A DNA stretch of 41,203 bases from Synechocystis salina LEGE 00031 (GTDB taxonomy: Bacteria > Cyanobacteriota > Cyanobacteriia > Cyanobacteriales > Microcystaceae), in the NCBI RefSeq assembly GCF_015207985.1, contig NZ_JADEVV010000037.1, positions 1 to 41,203 of the forward strand, written 5' to 3'. Shown piece after piece: positions 18,116 through 26,815 of the stretch (the first letter of the stretch is position 1; each line of letters begins with the position of its first letter). The position numbers were made by a program, and so were the translations under genes. The notes beneath the pieces were generated by a model, which did no database searches, had not been told where the DNA came from, and saw only the letters and a program-made list of their open reading frames with translations.

Positions 18116-20284
18116 TTAAATGCCTTTAACAATTGCCCCGAAATCTCCCAAGATTAAGGCATAATTACGGATTAGTCCGAGCAAGTTAAGGCGATTTTGC
18201 CGTAATTCGTCGTTTTCCGCCATCACCAACACGCTATCGGGGCCATCGAAAAAATCTGCTACGGTGGGGGCCAACTCATGCAGAGCATTTACCAAAGTTT
18301 CATAGTCACGGCTTTCTTGCACTTCTACCGCTTTGGGATAAATGGCCAACAATGCTTGGTAAACTGCTTTTTCCGAATCCTGGACCAGTTGGGGGGCTTG
18401 GATCACGGGACGGGGGTCTAGTTGGTCCATGGGTAAAGTACCCTTACTAGCTAGCTTGGCAGAACGATTAACAGTGGGATAAATCGCGTCTAAATGACCG
18501 TTGTCCCGCAATTCTTGCAGATATTGAGCCCTTTCCCTCACATCCTGTAAATCCGCCAACAGACGGTCAGACAATGTACTTTCAGCATCGTTGGAGTTTG
18601 TTTCCCCACTGCCCAACACAGCGTTGACTAGATCATAATCAATGCCCTGTTCATCCTGCAGTAAGGTTTGTAATCTTTGCAGAAAAAATGACTTTAGCGC
18701 TGGCAGCGGAGAGGTTTTGTCCGGGTGGGAAGTGACAAAATCTTGGCAACCCTGGGTCAATAGCTCCAGTAAATTGATTTCCAGGCCCGCCGCCCAGGCT
18801 ACGTTAATCACGGCATTGGCGGCCCGCCGTAGGGCAAAGGGATCGGAAGAGCCGGTGGGAAGTAAACCCAGACCAAAAATACTCACCAGAGTATCAAGGC
18901 GATCGGCCATGCCCACCACTTGACCGGGCAAACCTTGGGGTAAATCATCATCCTGGTGCCGGGGGAGGTAATGCTCCACAATGCCCTGGGCCACCGCCGC
19001 CGATTCACCGCTAACGAGGGCATATTTTTCCCCCATAATGCCTTGCAATTCAGGAAATTCGTACACCATTTGGGTTACCAGATCCGCTTTGCATAGCATG
19101 GCGGTACTGTCGATTTCCCCCCGTTGTTGTTCCGTTACTCCCAACTGATCGGCGATCGCCGCCGCCATTTCCATAATGCGGTCCACCTTATCCCGCATGG
19201 TGCCCAACTCTTCTTGGAAAGTAACCGTTTCTAGTTGAGGCAGGTAACTGTCGAGGCTGTCGTCACAGTCAGCTTGATAGAAAAATTTGGCATCGGCTAA
19301 GCGGGCCCGGATGACCCGGCCATTACCCGCCGCAATAATCTCCCCTTTGCTGGGATCACCATTGGCAATGGTAATGAAATGGGGCAATAGCTGGCCATTT
19401 TTGTCCACCACGGGAAAGTAGCGTTGATGGGTGACCATGACGGTGGTAATCACCTCCCTAGGCAAATCCAGAAATTCCTGATCAAACTGTCCCAACACTG
19501 CGGTGGGATATTCCACCAACTGTTCCACTTCAGCGAGCAAATCATCATAGATAATGGCTTCGCCTTCTAGGGTGGCCACCTGGGCGGTAATTTGTTGCTC
19601 AATCATGGCCCGGCGTTCCTGGGGATCCACCACCACCCCGGCTTCTTTTAACTGGGCCAAATAATTTTGCCCATGGTCTAAGCTGACTGCTTCCGGGTGC
19701 AAAATGCGGTGCCCCCGGGAGAGGCGATCGCCGACTAAGGTGGTGGAACCATTGTCAATATGTAGGGGTAACACTTGGTCATCCAACAGACAAACCAACC
19801 AACGAATGGGACGGGGAAAGCGCCAATCTCCATCTCCCCAGCGCATAAACCGTCGGCCATCTAAAGTTTTGAGCCAACCCAGGGCCAATGTGGGTAACAA
19901 ATCCCGGCTAGCTTGGCCCTGCACTTGCTTATTGACAAAAATAAAATCCCCTTTGGGGGTGGAGCGGACTTCAAAATCCTCTGGGTTAACCCCCTGTTTT
20001 TTAGCAAAGCCCAACGCCGCGGGGGTGGGTTGGCCATCCTTGAAAGCGGCACTGGCCGGTGGCCCCTTAATTTCCTCTAGGCGATCGGGCTGACATTCCG
20101 GTAAACCTTTGATCAACACCGCCAAACGCCGGGGCGTGCCGTAAATTTCCACTGACCCCGGTTGTAAAAACTCCGCCGCCAAACCTGGGGGAATTAACCC
20201 TTGCCACTGGGCGATCGCACTACGAACAAAATCGGCGGGTAACTCTTCGGTTCCAATTTCAAATAGAAAAGTTTGCAGGGGCAT
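18116..20284 (-). CDS. glyS: Glycyl-tRNA synthetase beta subunit
   Basis: The 722-residue product is the beta chain of the alpha2beta2 glycyl-tRNA synthetase and supplies most of the tRNA recognition. The start [20 protein letters not shown] is the family signature, so ATG 20284 is preferred over an in-frame TTG twelve codons upstream. Other landmarks are [19 protein letters not shown] near 170, [10 protein letters not shown] and a C-terminal helical anticodon-binding region. Length is normal for the family. The alpha subunit gene is not in the window, as expected since glyQ and glyS are unlinked in cyanobacteria. The gene is isolated between the toxin-antitoxin remnant and the RmlA-type gene, read divergently from the latter. 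Confidence 0.96.
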   Translation of the reverse strand: MPLQTFLFEIGTEELPADFVRSAIAQWQGLIPPGLAAEFLQPGSVEIYGTPRRLAVLIKGLPECQPDRLEEIKGPPASAAFKDGQPTPAALGFAKKQGVNPEDFEVRSTPKGDFIFVNKQVQGQASRDLLPTLALGWLKTLDGRRFMRWGDGDWRFPRPIRWLVCLLDDQVLPLHIDNGSTTLVGDRLSRGHRILHPEAVSLDHGQNYLAQLKEAGVVVDPQERRAMIEQQITAQVATLEGEAIIYDDLLAEVEQLVEYPTAVLGQFDQEFLDLPREVITTVMVTHQRYFPVVDKNGQLLPHFITIANGDPSKGEIIAAGNGRVIRARLADAKFFYQADCDDSLDSYLPQLETVTFQEELGTMRDKVDRIMEMAAAIADQLGVTEQQRGEIDSTAMLCKADLVTQMVYEFPELQGIMGEKYALVSGESAAVAQGIVEHYLPRHQDDDLPQGLPGQVVGMADRLDTLVSIFGLGLLPTGSSDPFALRRAANAVINVAWAAGLEINLLELLTQGCQDFVTSHPDKTSPLPALKSFFLQRLQTLLQDEQGIDYDLVNAVLGSGETNSNDAESTLSDRLLADLQDVRERAQYLQELRDNGHLDAIYPTVNRSAKLASKGTLPMDQLDPRPVIQAPQLVQDSEKAVYQALLAIYPKAVEVQESRDYETLVNALHELAPTVADFFDGPDSVLVMAENDELRQNRLNLLGLIRNYALILGDFGAIVKGI

Positions 20285-20440
20285 AGGGCAAGGGAGCAAT
20301 GGGTCGGTTAGGGAAGGCAAAAGCCACCACCAATAACCATATCAGGCAAGTTGAGGTGGGGCATAGGGATTTTTGGCAATGGCATAAAATCAGCCCATTT
20401 ACGGGCAGGTGCTTGCACCATCATTTCTGGACTAGGTTTT

Positions 20441-20460
20441 AATGGTCAGTGTTGACCATT
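20441..20460. repeat. Perfect 8-base inverted repeat upstream of the RmlA-type gene
   Basis: AATGGTCA (20441-20448) and TGACCATT (20453-20460) flank a GTGT loop, and a partial direct copy TTGACC follows. No T-run is present. It lies about 60 bases before the start at 20520 in the divergent region with glyS. It could be an operator or part of a dispersed GGTCA-type repeat. Confidence 0.5.
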
Positions 20461-20519
20461 GACCGATTACTGCCCACTGAACCCTAGACCGAAAATATAA
20501 CCTTAATATCAAAGTTTTT

Positions 20520-21617
20520 ATGAAAGCCCTCATCCTCTCCGGTGGCAAAGGAACCCGGTTGCGCCCCCTCACCTACACCGGGGCTAAGCAGTTGGTACCC
20601 GTGGCCAACAAACCAATCCTCTGGTATGGCATTGAGGCGATCGCCAAAGCTGGCATTACCGACATTGGTATTATCATCAGCCCAGAAACGGGGGAGGAAA
20701 TTAAAACTGTCACCGGCAACGGGGAAAATTTTGGTGCTCAGATTACCTACATTTTGCAATCAGAACCCCTGGGGTTGGCCCATGCAGTGAAAACGGCGGC
20801 GGATTTTCTCCAAACGTCTCCTTTTGTGATGTATTTAGGCGATAACCTAATTCAAGATGACCTAGAGCAATTTCTCGATCATTTCCAAGCAAAATCTCTC
20901 GATTCCTTGATTTTATTGCGGCGAGTGCCAAATCCCAGCGCCTTTGGGGTGGCCACCGTTGATGACCAAGGTAAAGTGCTGGCCCTGGTGGAAAAACCGG
21001 AGCATCCCCCCTCCAACTTGGCCCTAGTGGGACTTTACTTTTTTGCCCCCACTATTCACCAGGCGATCGCCAATATTGAACCCTCTGCCCGGGGAGAACT
21101 AGAAATTACCGATGCGATCCAATATCTGATCAGCCATGGTTATGGGGTGGAATCTCTGCAACTAGAAGGATGGTGGCTAGACACCGGTAAAAAAGATGAT
21201 CTACTGGCGGCCAATCAAATTATCCTCGATAGCCTAGTGGAGAAAAATATCCAGGGCACCGTAGATGAGCAAAGCAAAATCTCCGGTCGGGTAACCATTG
21301 GCCCCCACAGTCAAATTATCAACAGCGTCATCCGTGGCCCCGTGGCGATCGGCTCAAACTGTCATTTAGAAAATTGTTTCATCGGTCCTTACAGCAGTAT
21401 TGCCGACGGAGTTAAAATTAGGGATGCGGATCTTGAACATAGTGTCGTGCTCCAAGGAGCCAGCATTGTGGCCATCCAACAAAGAATTGTGGATAGTGTC
21501 ATTGGCAAAAATGCTAAAATCTTCCCCGCTCCCTGCCGTCCCCAGGCTTTACGTTTCCTGATTGGCAACGATTCGCAAGTGGAACTGATTGGACCATCTT
21601 CCTACCCCCAAGACTAA
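20520..21617 (+). CDS. Glucose-1-phosphate thymidylyltransferase, long form (RmlA-type)
   Basis: The 365-residue enzyme should make dTDP-glucose from glucose-1-phosphate and dTTP for surface polysaccharide sugars. The nucleotide-binding signature LSGGKGTRLRPLT (6-18) and PVANKPILWYGIEA follow the start, with MYLGDNLIQDDL near 105 as the metal-binding region. Beyond about residue 240 there is a left-handed beta-helix (repeats such as SGRVTIGPHSQI, SVIRGPVAIGS and CFIGPYSSIADG). This marks the long form rather than the 290-residue RmlA. Other rml genes are not adjacent, so exact sugar specificity is uncertain; related family members include sugar-nucleotide transferases of other types. I recall the PCC 6803 counterpart as sll0207, upstream of the alkane genes. 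Confidence 0.9.
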   Translation: MKALILSGGKGTRLRPLTYTGAKQLVPVANKPILWYGIEAIAKAGITDIGIIISPETGEEIKTVTGNGENFGAQITYILQSEPLGLAHAVKTAADFLQTSPFVMYLGDNLIQDDLEQFLDHFQAKSLDSLILLRRVPNPSAFGVATVDDQGKVLALVEKPEHPPSNLALVGLYFFAPTIHQAIANIEPSARGELEITDAIQYLISHGYGVESLQLEGWWLDTGKKDDLLAANQIILDSLVEKNIQGTVDEQSKISGRVTIGPHSQIINSVIRGPVAIGSNCHLENCFIGPYSSIADGVKIRDADLEHSVVLQGASIVAIQQRIVDSVIGKNAKIFPAPCRPQALRFLIGNDSQVELIGPSSYPQD

Positions 21618-21748
21618 AACTCCCCGGCAACCTAGATTAGTTTTGCTAGAATGGTACCAACTCAAATCGCGGCGGATCTAGCCATGTAGATTACTAAATC
21701 AACCGGATAGGTGTTCCCTATGGTTCTGCTACCACCATCCCCCGGGAT

Positions 21749-21777
21749 TTGCATTAATCTAGAGTCTGTATTATAAA
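21749..21777 (+). promoter_or_regulatory. Candidate sigma70-type promoter of the ado gene
   Basis: TTGCAT (21749-21754) and TATAAA (21772-21777) are separated by exactly 17 bases. They lie about 90 bases before the ado start, with an AGGAG ribosome site before the ATG at 21866. Positions are seen; activity is inferred. Confidence 0.6.
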
Positions 21778-21865
21778 GACAACCGGAGGTTAATTTCTTA
21801 ACCTTTCTTTACCTTAGATCGGCATCGATCTTTTCACCGTCCATCCACAGGAGTCCAACGCCCCT

Positions 21866-22561
21866 ATGCCCGAGCTTGCTGTCCGCACCGAATTTGACTA
21901 TTCCAGCGAAATCTACAAAGACGCCTATAGCCGCATCAACGCCATTGTCATTGAAGGCGAACAGGAAGCCTACAGCAACTATCTCCAGATGGCGGAACTC
22001 TTACCGGAGGATAAGGAAGATTTGGTCCGTTTAGCCAAAATGGAAAACCGTCACAAAAAAGGTTTCCAGGCCTGTGGCAACAACCTCAAAGTTAGCCCAG
22101 ATATGCCCTATGCCCAGGAATTTTTTGCCGGTCTCCACGGCAATTTCCAGCAGGCTTTTAGCGAAGGGAAAGTTGTTACCTGTTTGTTGATCCAAGCTTT
22201 AATTATCGAAGCTTTTGCCATCGCCGCCTACAACATTTACATCCCCGTGGCGGACGACTTTGCCCGGAAAATCACCGAAGGCGTGGTCAAGGACGAGTAC
22301 ACCCACCTCAACTATGGCGAAGAGTGGTTAAAAGCCAACTTTGCCACCGCTAAAGAGGAACTGGAGCAGGCCAACAAGGAAAACCTACCCCTGGTGTGGA
22401 AAATGCTTAACCAAGTGCAGGGGGATGCCAGGGTATTGGGCATGGAAAAAGAAGCCCTAGTGGAAGATTTTATGATCAGCTACGGTGAAGCCCTCAGTAA
22501 CATTGGCTTCAGCACTAGAGAAATTATGCGCATGTCCTCCTACGGTTTGGCCGGAGTCTAG
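21866..22561 (+). CDS. ado: Aldehyde-deformylating oxygenase (alkane synthase)
   Basis: The 231-residue ferritin-like di-iron enzyme turns fatty aldehydes into alkanes or alkenes plus formate, using oxygen and reduced ferredoxin. All six metal ligands are present at the positions known for the family: Glu32, Glu60, His63, Glu115, Glu144 and His147 (in MENRH and KDEYTH). Length is exactly typical. ATG 21866 has AGGAG about 14 bases upstream. The partner reductase gene follows 220 bases later on the same strand, with a terminator and a second promoter candidate between, so the pair is coupled by function more than by one transcript. It is known as sll0208 in PCC 6803. Confidence 0.98.
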   Translation: MPELAVRTEFDYSSEIYKDAYSRINAIVIEGEQEAYSNYLQMAELLPEDKEDLVRLAKMENRHKKGFQACGNNLKVSPDMPYAQEFFAGLHGNFQQAFSEGKVVTCLLIQALIIEAFAIAAYNIYIPVADDFARKITEGVVKDEYTHLNYGEEWLKANFATAKEELEQANKENLPLVWKMLNQVQGDARVLGMEKEALVEDFMISYGEALSNIGFSTREIMRMSSYGLAGV

Positions 22562-22596
22562 TCCAGGTCGGCAATATCTCAAACTATTTCATTAGG

Positions 22597-22634
22597 CCCA
22601 CAAATCCCGAGCTTCCTAGGATCTGTGGGTTTTT
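22597..22634 (+). terminator. Rho-independent terminator between ado and aar
   Basis: CCCACA-A-ATCC (22597-22607) pairs with GGAT-C-TGTGGG (22619-22629), with one mismatch, and is followed by five T residues (22630-22634). It starts 35 bases after the ado stop. Confidence 0.8.
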
Positions 22635-22691
22635 CCCCTGTTTTTGGGTACTTTTAGGAAGCTGGCCCATGCCAACGGGAAGTTCGTCAAA

Positions 22692-22720
22692 TTGTGCCAT
22701 ACTGTGTAAAGCTTTATGGC
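22692..22720 (+). promoter_or_regulatory. Candidate promoter of the aar gene
   Basis: TTGTGC (22692-22697) and TATGGC (22715-22720) are 17 bases apart, about 60 bases before the aar ATG and downstream of the ado terminator. Both boxes are imperfect, so this is a moderate candidate. Confidence 0.4.
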
Positions 22721-22781
22721 TATCGGAGTCGTTAACTGAGCGGAAAGCGATACCTTCCCCTATTTATTCTGACTATTATCA

Positions 22782-23804
22782 ATGTTTGGTCTTATTGGTC
22801 ATCTCACGAGTTTAGAACACGCCCAAGCGGTTGCCGAAGATTTAGGCTATCCTGAGTACGCCAACCAAGGCTTGGATTTTTGGTGTTCTGCTCCCCCCCA
22901 AGTAGTTGATAACTTTCAGGTGAAAAGTGTGACAGGGCAGGTAATTGAAGGCAAATATGTGGAGTCCTGCTTTTTGCCAGAAATGTTAACCCAACGGCGC
23001 ATTAAGGCGGCCATTCGGAAAATTCTCAATGCCATGGCCCTAGCCCAAAAGGTGGGTTTGGATATTACGGCCCTGGGCGGTTTTTCTTCGATTGTATTTG
23101 AAGAATTTAACCTCAAGCAAAATAATCAAGTCCGCAATGTGGAACTAGATTTTCAGCGGTTCACCACTGGTAACACCCACACCGCCTATGTGATTTGCCG
23201 TCAGGTGGAAGCTGGCGCTAAACAGTTGGGTCTTGATCTAAGTCAGGCCACAGTAGCGGTTTGTGGCGCAACGGGGGACATTGGTAGTGCAGTATGCCGG
23301 TGGTTGGATAGCAAACACCAAGTTAAAGAATTATTGTTAATTGCCCGTAACCGCCAGAGATTGGAAAATCTCCAAGAGGAATTGGGTAGGGGCAAAATTA
23401 TGGATTTGGAAACAGCCCTGCCCCAGGCAGACGTTATTGTTTGGGTGGCTAGTATGCCCAAGGGGGTGGAAATTGCCGGGGAAATGTTGAAAAAGCCCTG
23501 TTTGATTGTGGATGGGGGCTATCCCAAAAATTTAGATACGCGGGTGAAGGCGGATGGGGTGCATATTCTCAAGGGGGGCATTGTGGAGCATTCCTTGGAT
23601 ATTACCTGGGAGATTATGAAGATTGTGGAGATGGATATTCCTTCCCGACAGATGTTTGCCTGTTTTGCAGAGGCAATTTTGTTGGAGTTTGAGGGCTGGC
23701 GCACTAATTTTTCCTGGGGCCGTAACCAAATTTCCGTCAATAAAATGGAGGCGATCGGGGAAGCTTCCGTCAAGCATGGCTTTTGCCCTTTGGTGGCCCT
23801 GTAG
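22782..23804 (+). CDS. aar: Long-chain acyl-ACP reductase (fatty aldehyde-forming)
   Basis: The 340-residue enzyme reduces acyl-ACP with NADPH to the fatty aldehyde used by the upstream deformylating oxygenase. The dinucleotide-binding motif is [12 protein letters not shown] (160-171). Cys294 in MFACFAEA is the residue known to carry the acyl thioester in this family. Length matches the 340 residues of the PCC 6803 enzyme (sll0209). ATG 22782 begins the conserved [15 protein letters not shown]. No acetyl-CoA carboxylase gene follows; the next 380 bases carry no gene. ado and aar together supply the membrane hydrocarbons, mainly C15-C17 chains, of cyanobacteria. Confidence 0.98.
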   Translation: MFGLIGHLTSLEHAQAVAEDLGYPEYANQGLDFWCSAPPQVVDNFQVKSVTGQVIEGKYVESCFLPEMLTQRRIKAAIRKILNAMALAQKVGLDITALGGFSSIVFEEFNLKQNNQVRNVELDFQRFTTGNTHTAYVICRQVEAGAKQLGLDLSQATVAVCGATGDIGSAVCRWLDSKHQVKELLLIARNRQRLENLQEELGRGKIMDLETALPQADVIVWVASMPKGVEIAGEMLKKPCLIVDGGYPKNLDTRVKADGVHILKGGIVEHSLDITWEIMKIVEMDIPSRQMFACFAEAILLEFEGWRTNFSWGRNQISVNKMEAIGEASVKHGFCPLVAL

Positions 23805-24186
23805 CTGGCAAGATGTTGAATTTTCCGGAGCTGGTTCCGGTTGACGAAGTTTGAAACAGTGGTTAATCTCCGTTCAAGCCCCTCAACAGCCTATAGGGAA
23901 TGCCGCCAATTAACCCTAATGGGGCGCAATATCTGCTAAAAATCTCTCTTCTCTACTGGAATCTATTAAATCAGCAAAACCAAAGGATGCGTTCTTAATT
24001 CTGCTAGGCTGACCGAAAGATGGACTGTTTTGTGTCCAAACTTATAGCTAGTTAAAATAAAAATGAGATGATGTTACTTTCTATGAAGCTTGTGTCAAGA
24101 GATCTTTAGCCTGTTACTCTGCCAGCACTCTTAATTAAATTAGCTATAAATAAAAGACTGATTACCGCAGTCTAATACCGCTGGCG
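23805..24186. other. Intergenic region after aar
   Basis: No coding region is supported. A short CCGGA/TCCGG hairpin at 23825-23840 lacks a T-run. The far end contains the terminator of the minus-strand gene that follows (24144-24173). The remainder is AT-rich with no pattern I can name. Confidence 0.4.
24144..24173 (-). terminator. Probable terminator of the small membrane-protein gene
   Basis: On the minus strand AGACTG/CAGTCT (24155-24160 with 24168-24173) forms a 6-base stem followed by a T-rich stretch (complement of 24144-24154). It lies 13 bases beyond the stop of the gene at 24187 and supports that gene being expressed. Confidence 0.6.
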
Positions 24187-24378
24187 TCAGAGGGTCTGGC
24201 TCAGTTGGGATAGGCAATGGCCCATGAGAAAATAGACCACCAAGGTGGCCGCCGCCGCTGCTGCTACCAGAGTTCCAGCTAGCATCAAAGAAAATTCCTG
24301 CTCTTCGATCGCCTGTTGCATCAGGTGGAGCGACCAAGCCACCAAAGCCACATCAAAAATGAGAATGGGCACCAACAT
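24187..24378 (-). CDS. Small two-helix membrane protein, unknown function
   Basis: I do not recognise this gene. From ATG 24378 it encodes 63 residues with two hydrophobic segments: MLVPILIFDVALVAWSL at the start and LMLAGTLVAAAAAATLVVYF near 31-50, separated by the polar QQAIEEQEF. The start is uncertain. A TTG three codons upstream (24387) has AAAGG at good spacing, and an open frame extends to a TTG at 24435. A terminator-like hairpin directly follows the stop, which argues that the gene is real. It lies downstream of the Cys-rich gene on the same strand, 230 bases apart. Confidence 0.55.
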   Translation of the reverse strand: MLVPILIFDVALVAWSLHLMQQAIEEQEFSLMLAGTLVAAAAAATLVVYFLMGHCLSQLSQTL

Positions 24379-24608
24379 ATGTAACAAAATGTAAACCTTT
24401 AAGTTACATTCTAATCTATTAGCCAGCCCTGGCAATCAAAAATCCAGTAATTTAAACTTTTCTGCGGTTTTGAGGCACTGCCCTGGCAGATTTTGTCCGT
24501 GCTTCTCTGAAACCTATTCACTTTTATCGATGCGAAAAAATTTTCGCCCTAGCTAGTGACCCCTAGTTTGCTCAAAGGCGATCGGACAACAAAAGCACTG
24601 GCCACTGG

Positions 24609-25031
24609 TCAGTCTGCCTCTTCCTGCAGAATCAGCCGCTCCTGAACTTTTCTCAGAGTACAAACTCGATTGGCAGGTAGACGGGGCAATGGTAATTCCA
24701 AATTGGGCCAAGATTCCACCTCAACACAAGGACAAAGACAACTGGGAATTTGGCTGCGGGATAGGGGCACGGGCAATGCACAACGGGCACAACTGATAAT
24801 CTCCCAATCACCGCTGAGCAAGCTTTGCAGAGTTTGTTCCGTCCCTTCTAGGTAACAATCTTCCCGACTGGTAAGGATACGTTGCCAACAGTCTTCAAAG
24901 GCCCGGGAAAATCTTTGGCCAGCAAAAATTGGGCTAGGCAAAACCACCTCGTCACTTTTGGGAAAGATTACTCCCCGGCCAAGCTGAAACCAGTGACCTA
25001 AATAGTTTTTAACTTCAATGGCGTCTGCCAT
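24609..25031 (-). CDS. Conserved hypothetical protein with CxxC and CxCxC motifs
   Basis: The 140-residue product belongs to no family I can name. ATG 25031 has an AGGAG site about 11 bases upstream. The first half is mixed alpha/beta (EVKNYLGHWFQLGRGVIF). The second half has Cys81 and Cys84 (SCARCALPVP), then Cys98, Cys100 and Cys102 (SCLCPCVEVE), and a late Cys124. This pattern suggests a zinc ribbon or another metal site. No signal peptide or membrane helix is seen, so it is probably cytoplasmic. It follows cobU on the same strand by 127 bases. From memory a similar gene accompanies cobU in PCC 6803 (slr0217 next to slr0216), but no function is known. Confidence 0.75.
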   Translation of the reverse strand: MADAIEVKNYLGHWFQLGRGVIFPKSDEVVLPSPIFAGQRFSRAFEDCWQRILTSREDCYLEGTEQTLQSLLSGDWEIISCARCALPVPLSRSQIPSCLCPCVEVESWPNLELPLPRLPANRVCTLRKVQERLILQEEAD

Positions 25032-25158
25032 GTCGAATAATACTCCTGAAAAACCCAGAAGTTTCCTCCTGCTGTGCGGCTGGCTTCCATGTTAACGATT
25101 TCTGAGTGGGCACTAGCATTTGTTTACAACAACTTAACGATTGCTTCAGTTTTCAAAA

Positions 25159-25713
25159 TCAATCCCTCGATGGCGGTAAGGGTTCCCCCCATTGGCACAG
25201 ATCCACCGCATAACCCCCGGTCACTAGGTAAACTTGACTACACAATCTTCCCAATTGGCGAGTTAACGCCCCCAAACGGTCTCGAAAAATACGTCCCAGG
25301 GCGTAGGCCGGAATCACCCCCCACCCCGTTTCTTCGGCAACGAAAATAATGGTGATGGGAACATTTTGCAAATCTGCCACAAAAGTAATGAAGTCCATTT
25401 GCTTAGTCCGCCATTGCTCCGGGGACAACTCCAGGGTATTGGCTACCCAGCCCCCCAAGGAGTCCACTAAGGCACAACTTCCCGGCGGTAGGGTTGCTAA
25501 AGTATCGGTCAAATGCTGATCAACACAGACCGTTTGCCATTGGGGCGGACGGCGATCGCGGTGTTGTTGAATACGGTTTTGCCAGTCTGGGTCGGCGGCA
25601 TTTTCTTTGCCAGTGGCAATGTAGATAACTGATGGATGGTTTTGGGCAAGATGCTCGGCCCATTCACTTTTACCTGAACGGCTGGGGCCAGTGACGAGGA
25701 TAGGAAGGGCCAT
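25159..25713 (-). CDS. cobU: Adenosylcobinamide kinase / adenosylcobinamide-phosphate guanylyltransferase
   Basis: The 184-residue bifunctional enzyme phosphorylates adenosylcobinamide and then transfers GMP to it, in the nucleotide-loop assembly of cobalamin or pseudocobalamin. The P-loop is VTGPSRSGKSEWAE (7-20). It is followed by VIYIATG near 29, HRDRRPPQW with the guanylylated-histidine region near 50, and a Walker B-like SCALVDSLGGWVAN near 81. Length is normal for the CobU/CobP family. ATG 25713 directly precedes the P-loop strand. It is divergent from uppP (121 bases) and may be cotranscribed with the Cys-rich gene. No cobalamin riboswitch is apparent in the short upstream region. Confidence 0.95.
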   Translation of the reverse strand: MALPILVTGPSRSGKSEWAEHLAQNHPSVIYIATGKENAADPDWQNRIQQHRDRRPPQWQTVCVDQHLTDTLATLPPGSCALVDSLGGWVANTLELSPEQWRTKQMDFITFVADLQNVPITIIFVAEETGWGVIPAYALGRIFRDRLGALTRQLGRLCSQVYLVTGGYAVDLCQWGEPLPPSRD

Positions 25714-25834
25714 GGAAGTACGACGGTGGGGCGATCACAATTTTAGGTTTAGGGGACAGTTTAAAAAACGTTTCAAGAAATTGCCCTGCCACTATAGGCT
25801 AGGATCTTTGAGTCCCGATTATTACCGACAGTGA

Positions 25835-26815
25835 ATGTCCCCCCGCCAATTAAATTTTCTCAGTGCCTTTAGTCTCAGTGTGGCGATCGCCATTGTTTAT
25901 CACCAAGCCTGGGGCATCGCATTGGCCCTACCTGTGCTACCCAGCGAGGGGATGGGAACAGGAACAATGGCCGCAAGTGCATCAATTAATCTTTTCCAGG
26001 CTTTTATATTGGGATTTATCCAGGGAGCAACGGAATTTCTCCCCATTAGTAGTACGGCTCACCTAAAAGCAGTGCCCGTGGCCTTGGGTTGGGGGGATCC
26101 CGGGGTGGCCTTCACCGCCATTATTCAGTTGGGCAGCATTGCGGCAGTACTGTGGTATTTCTGGGGAGATTTAACCGCCATCACCAAGGGCATTATCAAA
26201 GCAATTCAAACCCGCCAATACGACTCCCTCGAATTTAAATTGGGCTTAGGCATTGGTTTGGGCACCATTCCCATTGTCTTCTTTGGACTGTTAATGAAAG
26301 TGTTAGTCCCAGACCTGGACAATTCCCCTTTTCGTAGTTTGCCCACCATTGCCATCGCTTCCATTGTCATGGCATTGTTGCTGGCCCTGGCGGAAAAATT
26401 AGGTACCCACCGCCGCCCCTTTGAAAAATTACGCTGGCAGGATGGCCTAGTGATGGGCATAGCCCAGGCTTTAGCCTTGGTCCCCGGAGTATCTCGTTCT
26501 GGGTCAACATTAACGGCGGGTTTGTTTATTAACTTGGAACGGGCCGCCGCCGCCAGATTTTCCTTTTTGTTAGGCATTCCGGCCATTACCATTGCTGGTT
26601 TGGTGGAACTGAAAGGGGTAATGGATCAACATTTGGGTAACGATGCCATTCTGCCCCTTGTTGTTGGTACCATCTCCTCCGCTATTTTTTCCTACCTGGC
26701 GATCGCCTGGCTAATCAAATTTCTACAAAAGCGCAGCACTTGGATTTTTGTTTGGTACCGTCTAATTTTCGGGATAGTTATTTTATTGACTTTGGCAATG
26801 GGAACCCGAGCGTAA
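25835..26815 (+). CDS. uppP: Undecaprenyl-diphosphatase UppP (BacA)
   Basis: The 326-residue integral membrane enzyme recycles undecaprenyl diphosphate to the monophosphate lipid carrier for peptidoglycan and other envelope polymers. Both family signatures are present: EFLPISSTAHL (67-77) and PGVSRSGST at about 217-225. Around eight membrane segments fit the family. The N-terminus is about 50 residues longer than the E. coli protein and carries an additional hydrophobic stretch (FSLSVAIAIVYHQAW near 12) before a small-residue linker. This may be a cleaved signal or an extra helix. Its 3' end overlaps the convergent methyltransferase gene by 33 bases. Confidence 0.95.
   Translation: MSPRQLNFLSAFSLSVAIAIVYHQAWGIALALPVLPSEGMGTGTMAASASINLFQAFILGFIQGATEFLPISSTAHLKAVPVALGWGDPGVAFTAIIQLGSIAAVLWYFWGDLTAITKGIIKAIQTRQYDSLEFKLGLGIGLGTIPIVFFGLLMKVLVPDLDNSPFRSLPTIAIASIVMALLLALAEKLGTHRRPFEKLRWQDGLVMGIAQALALVPGVSRSGSTLTAGLFINLERAAAARFSFLLGIPAITIAGLVELKGVMDQHLGNDAILPLVVGTISSAIFSYLAIAWLIKFLQKRSTWIFVWYRLIFGIVILLTLAMGTRA

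Noticed and set aside
23825-23840. CCGGA/TCCGG hairpin after aar as a terminator
   Set aside because: The stem has only five pairs and no T-run follows.
25714-25834. Cobalamin riboswitch upstream of cobU
   Set aside because: The region is only about 120 bases and shows no B12-box-like sequence.
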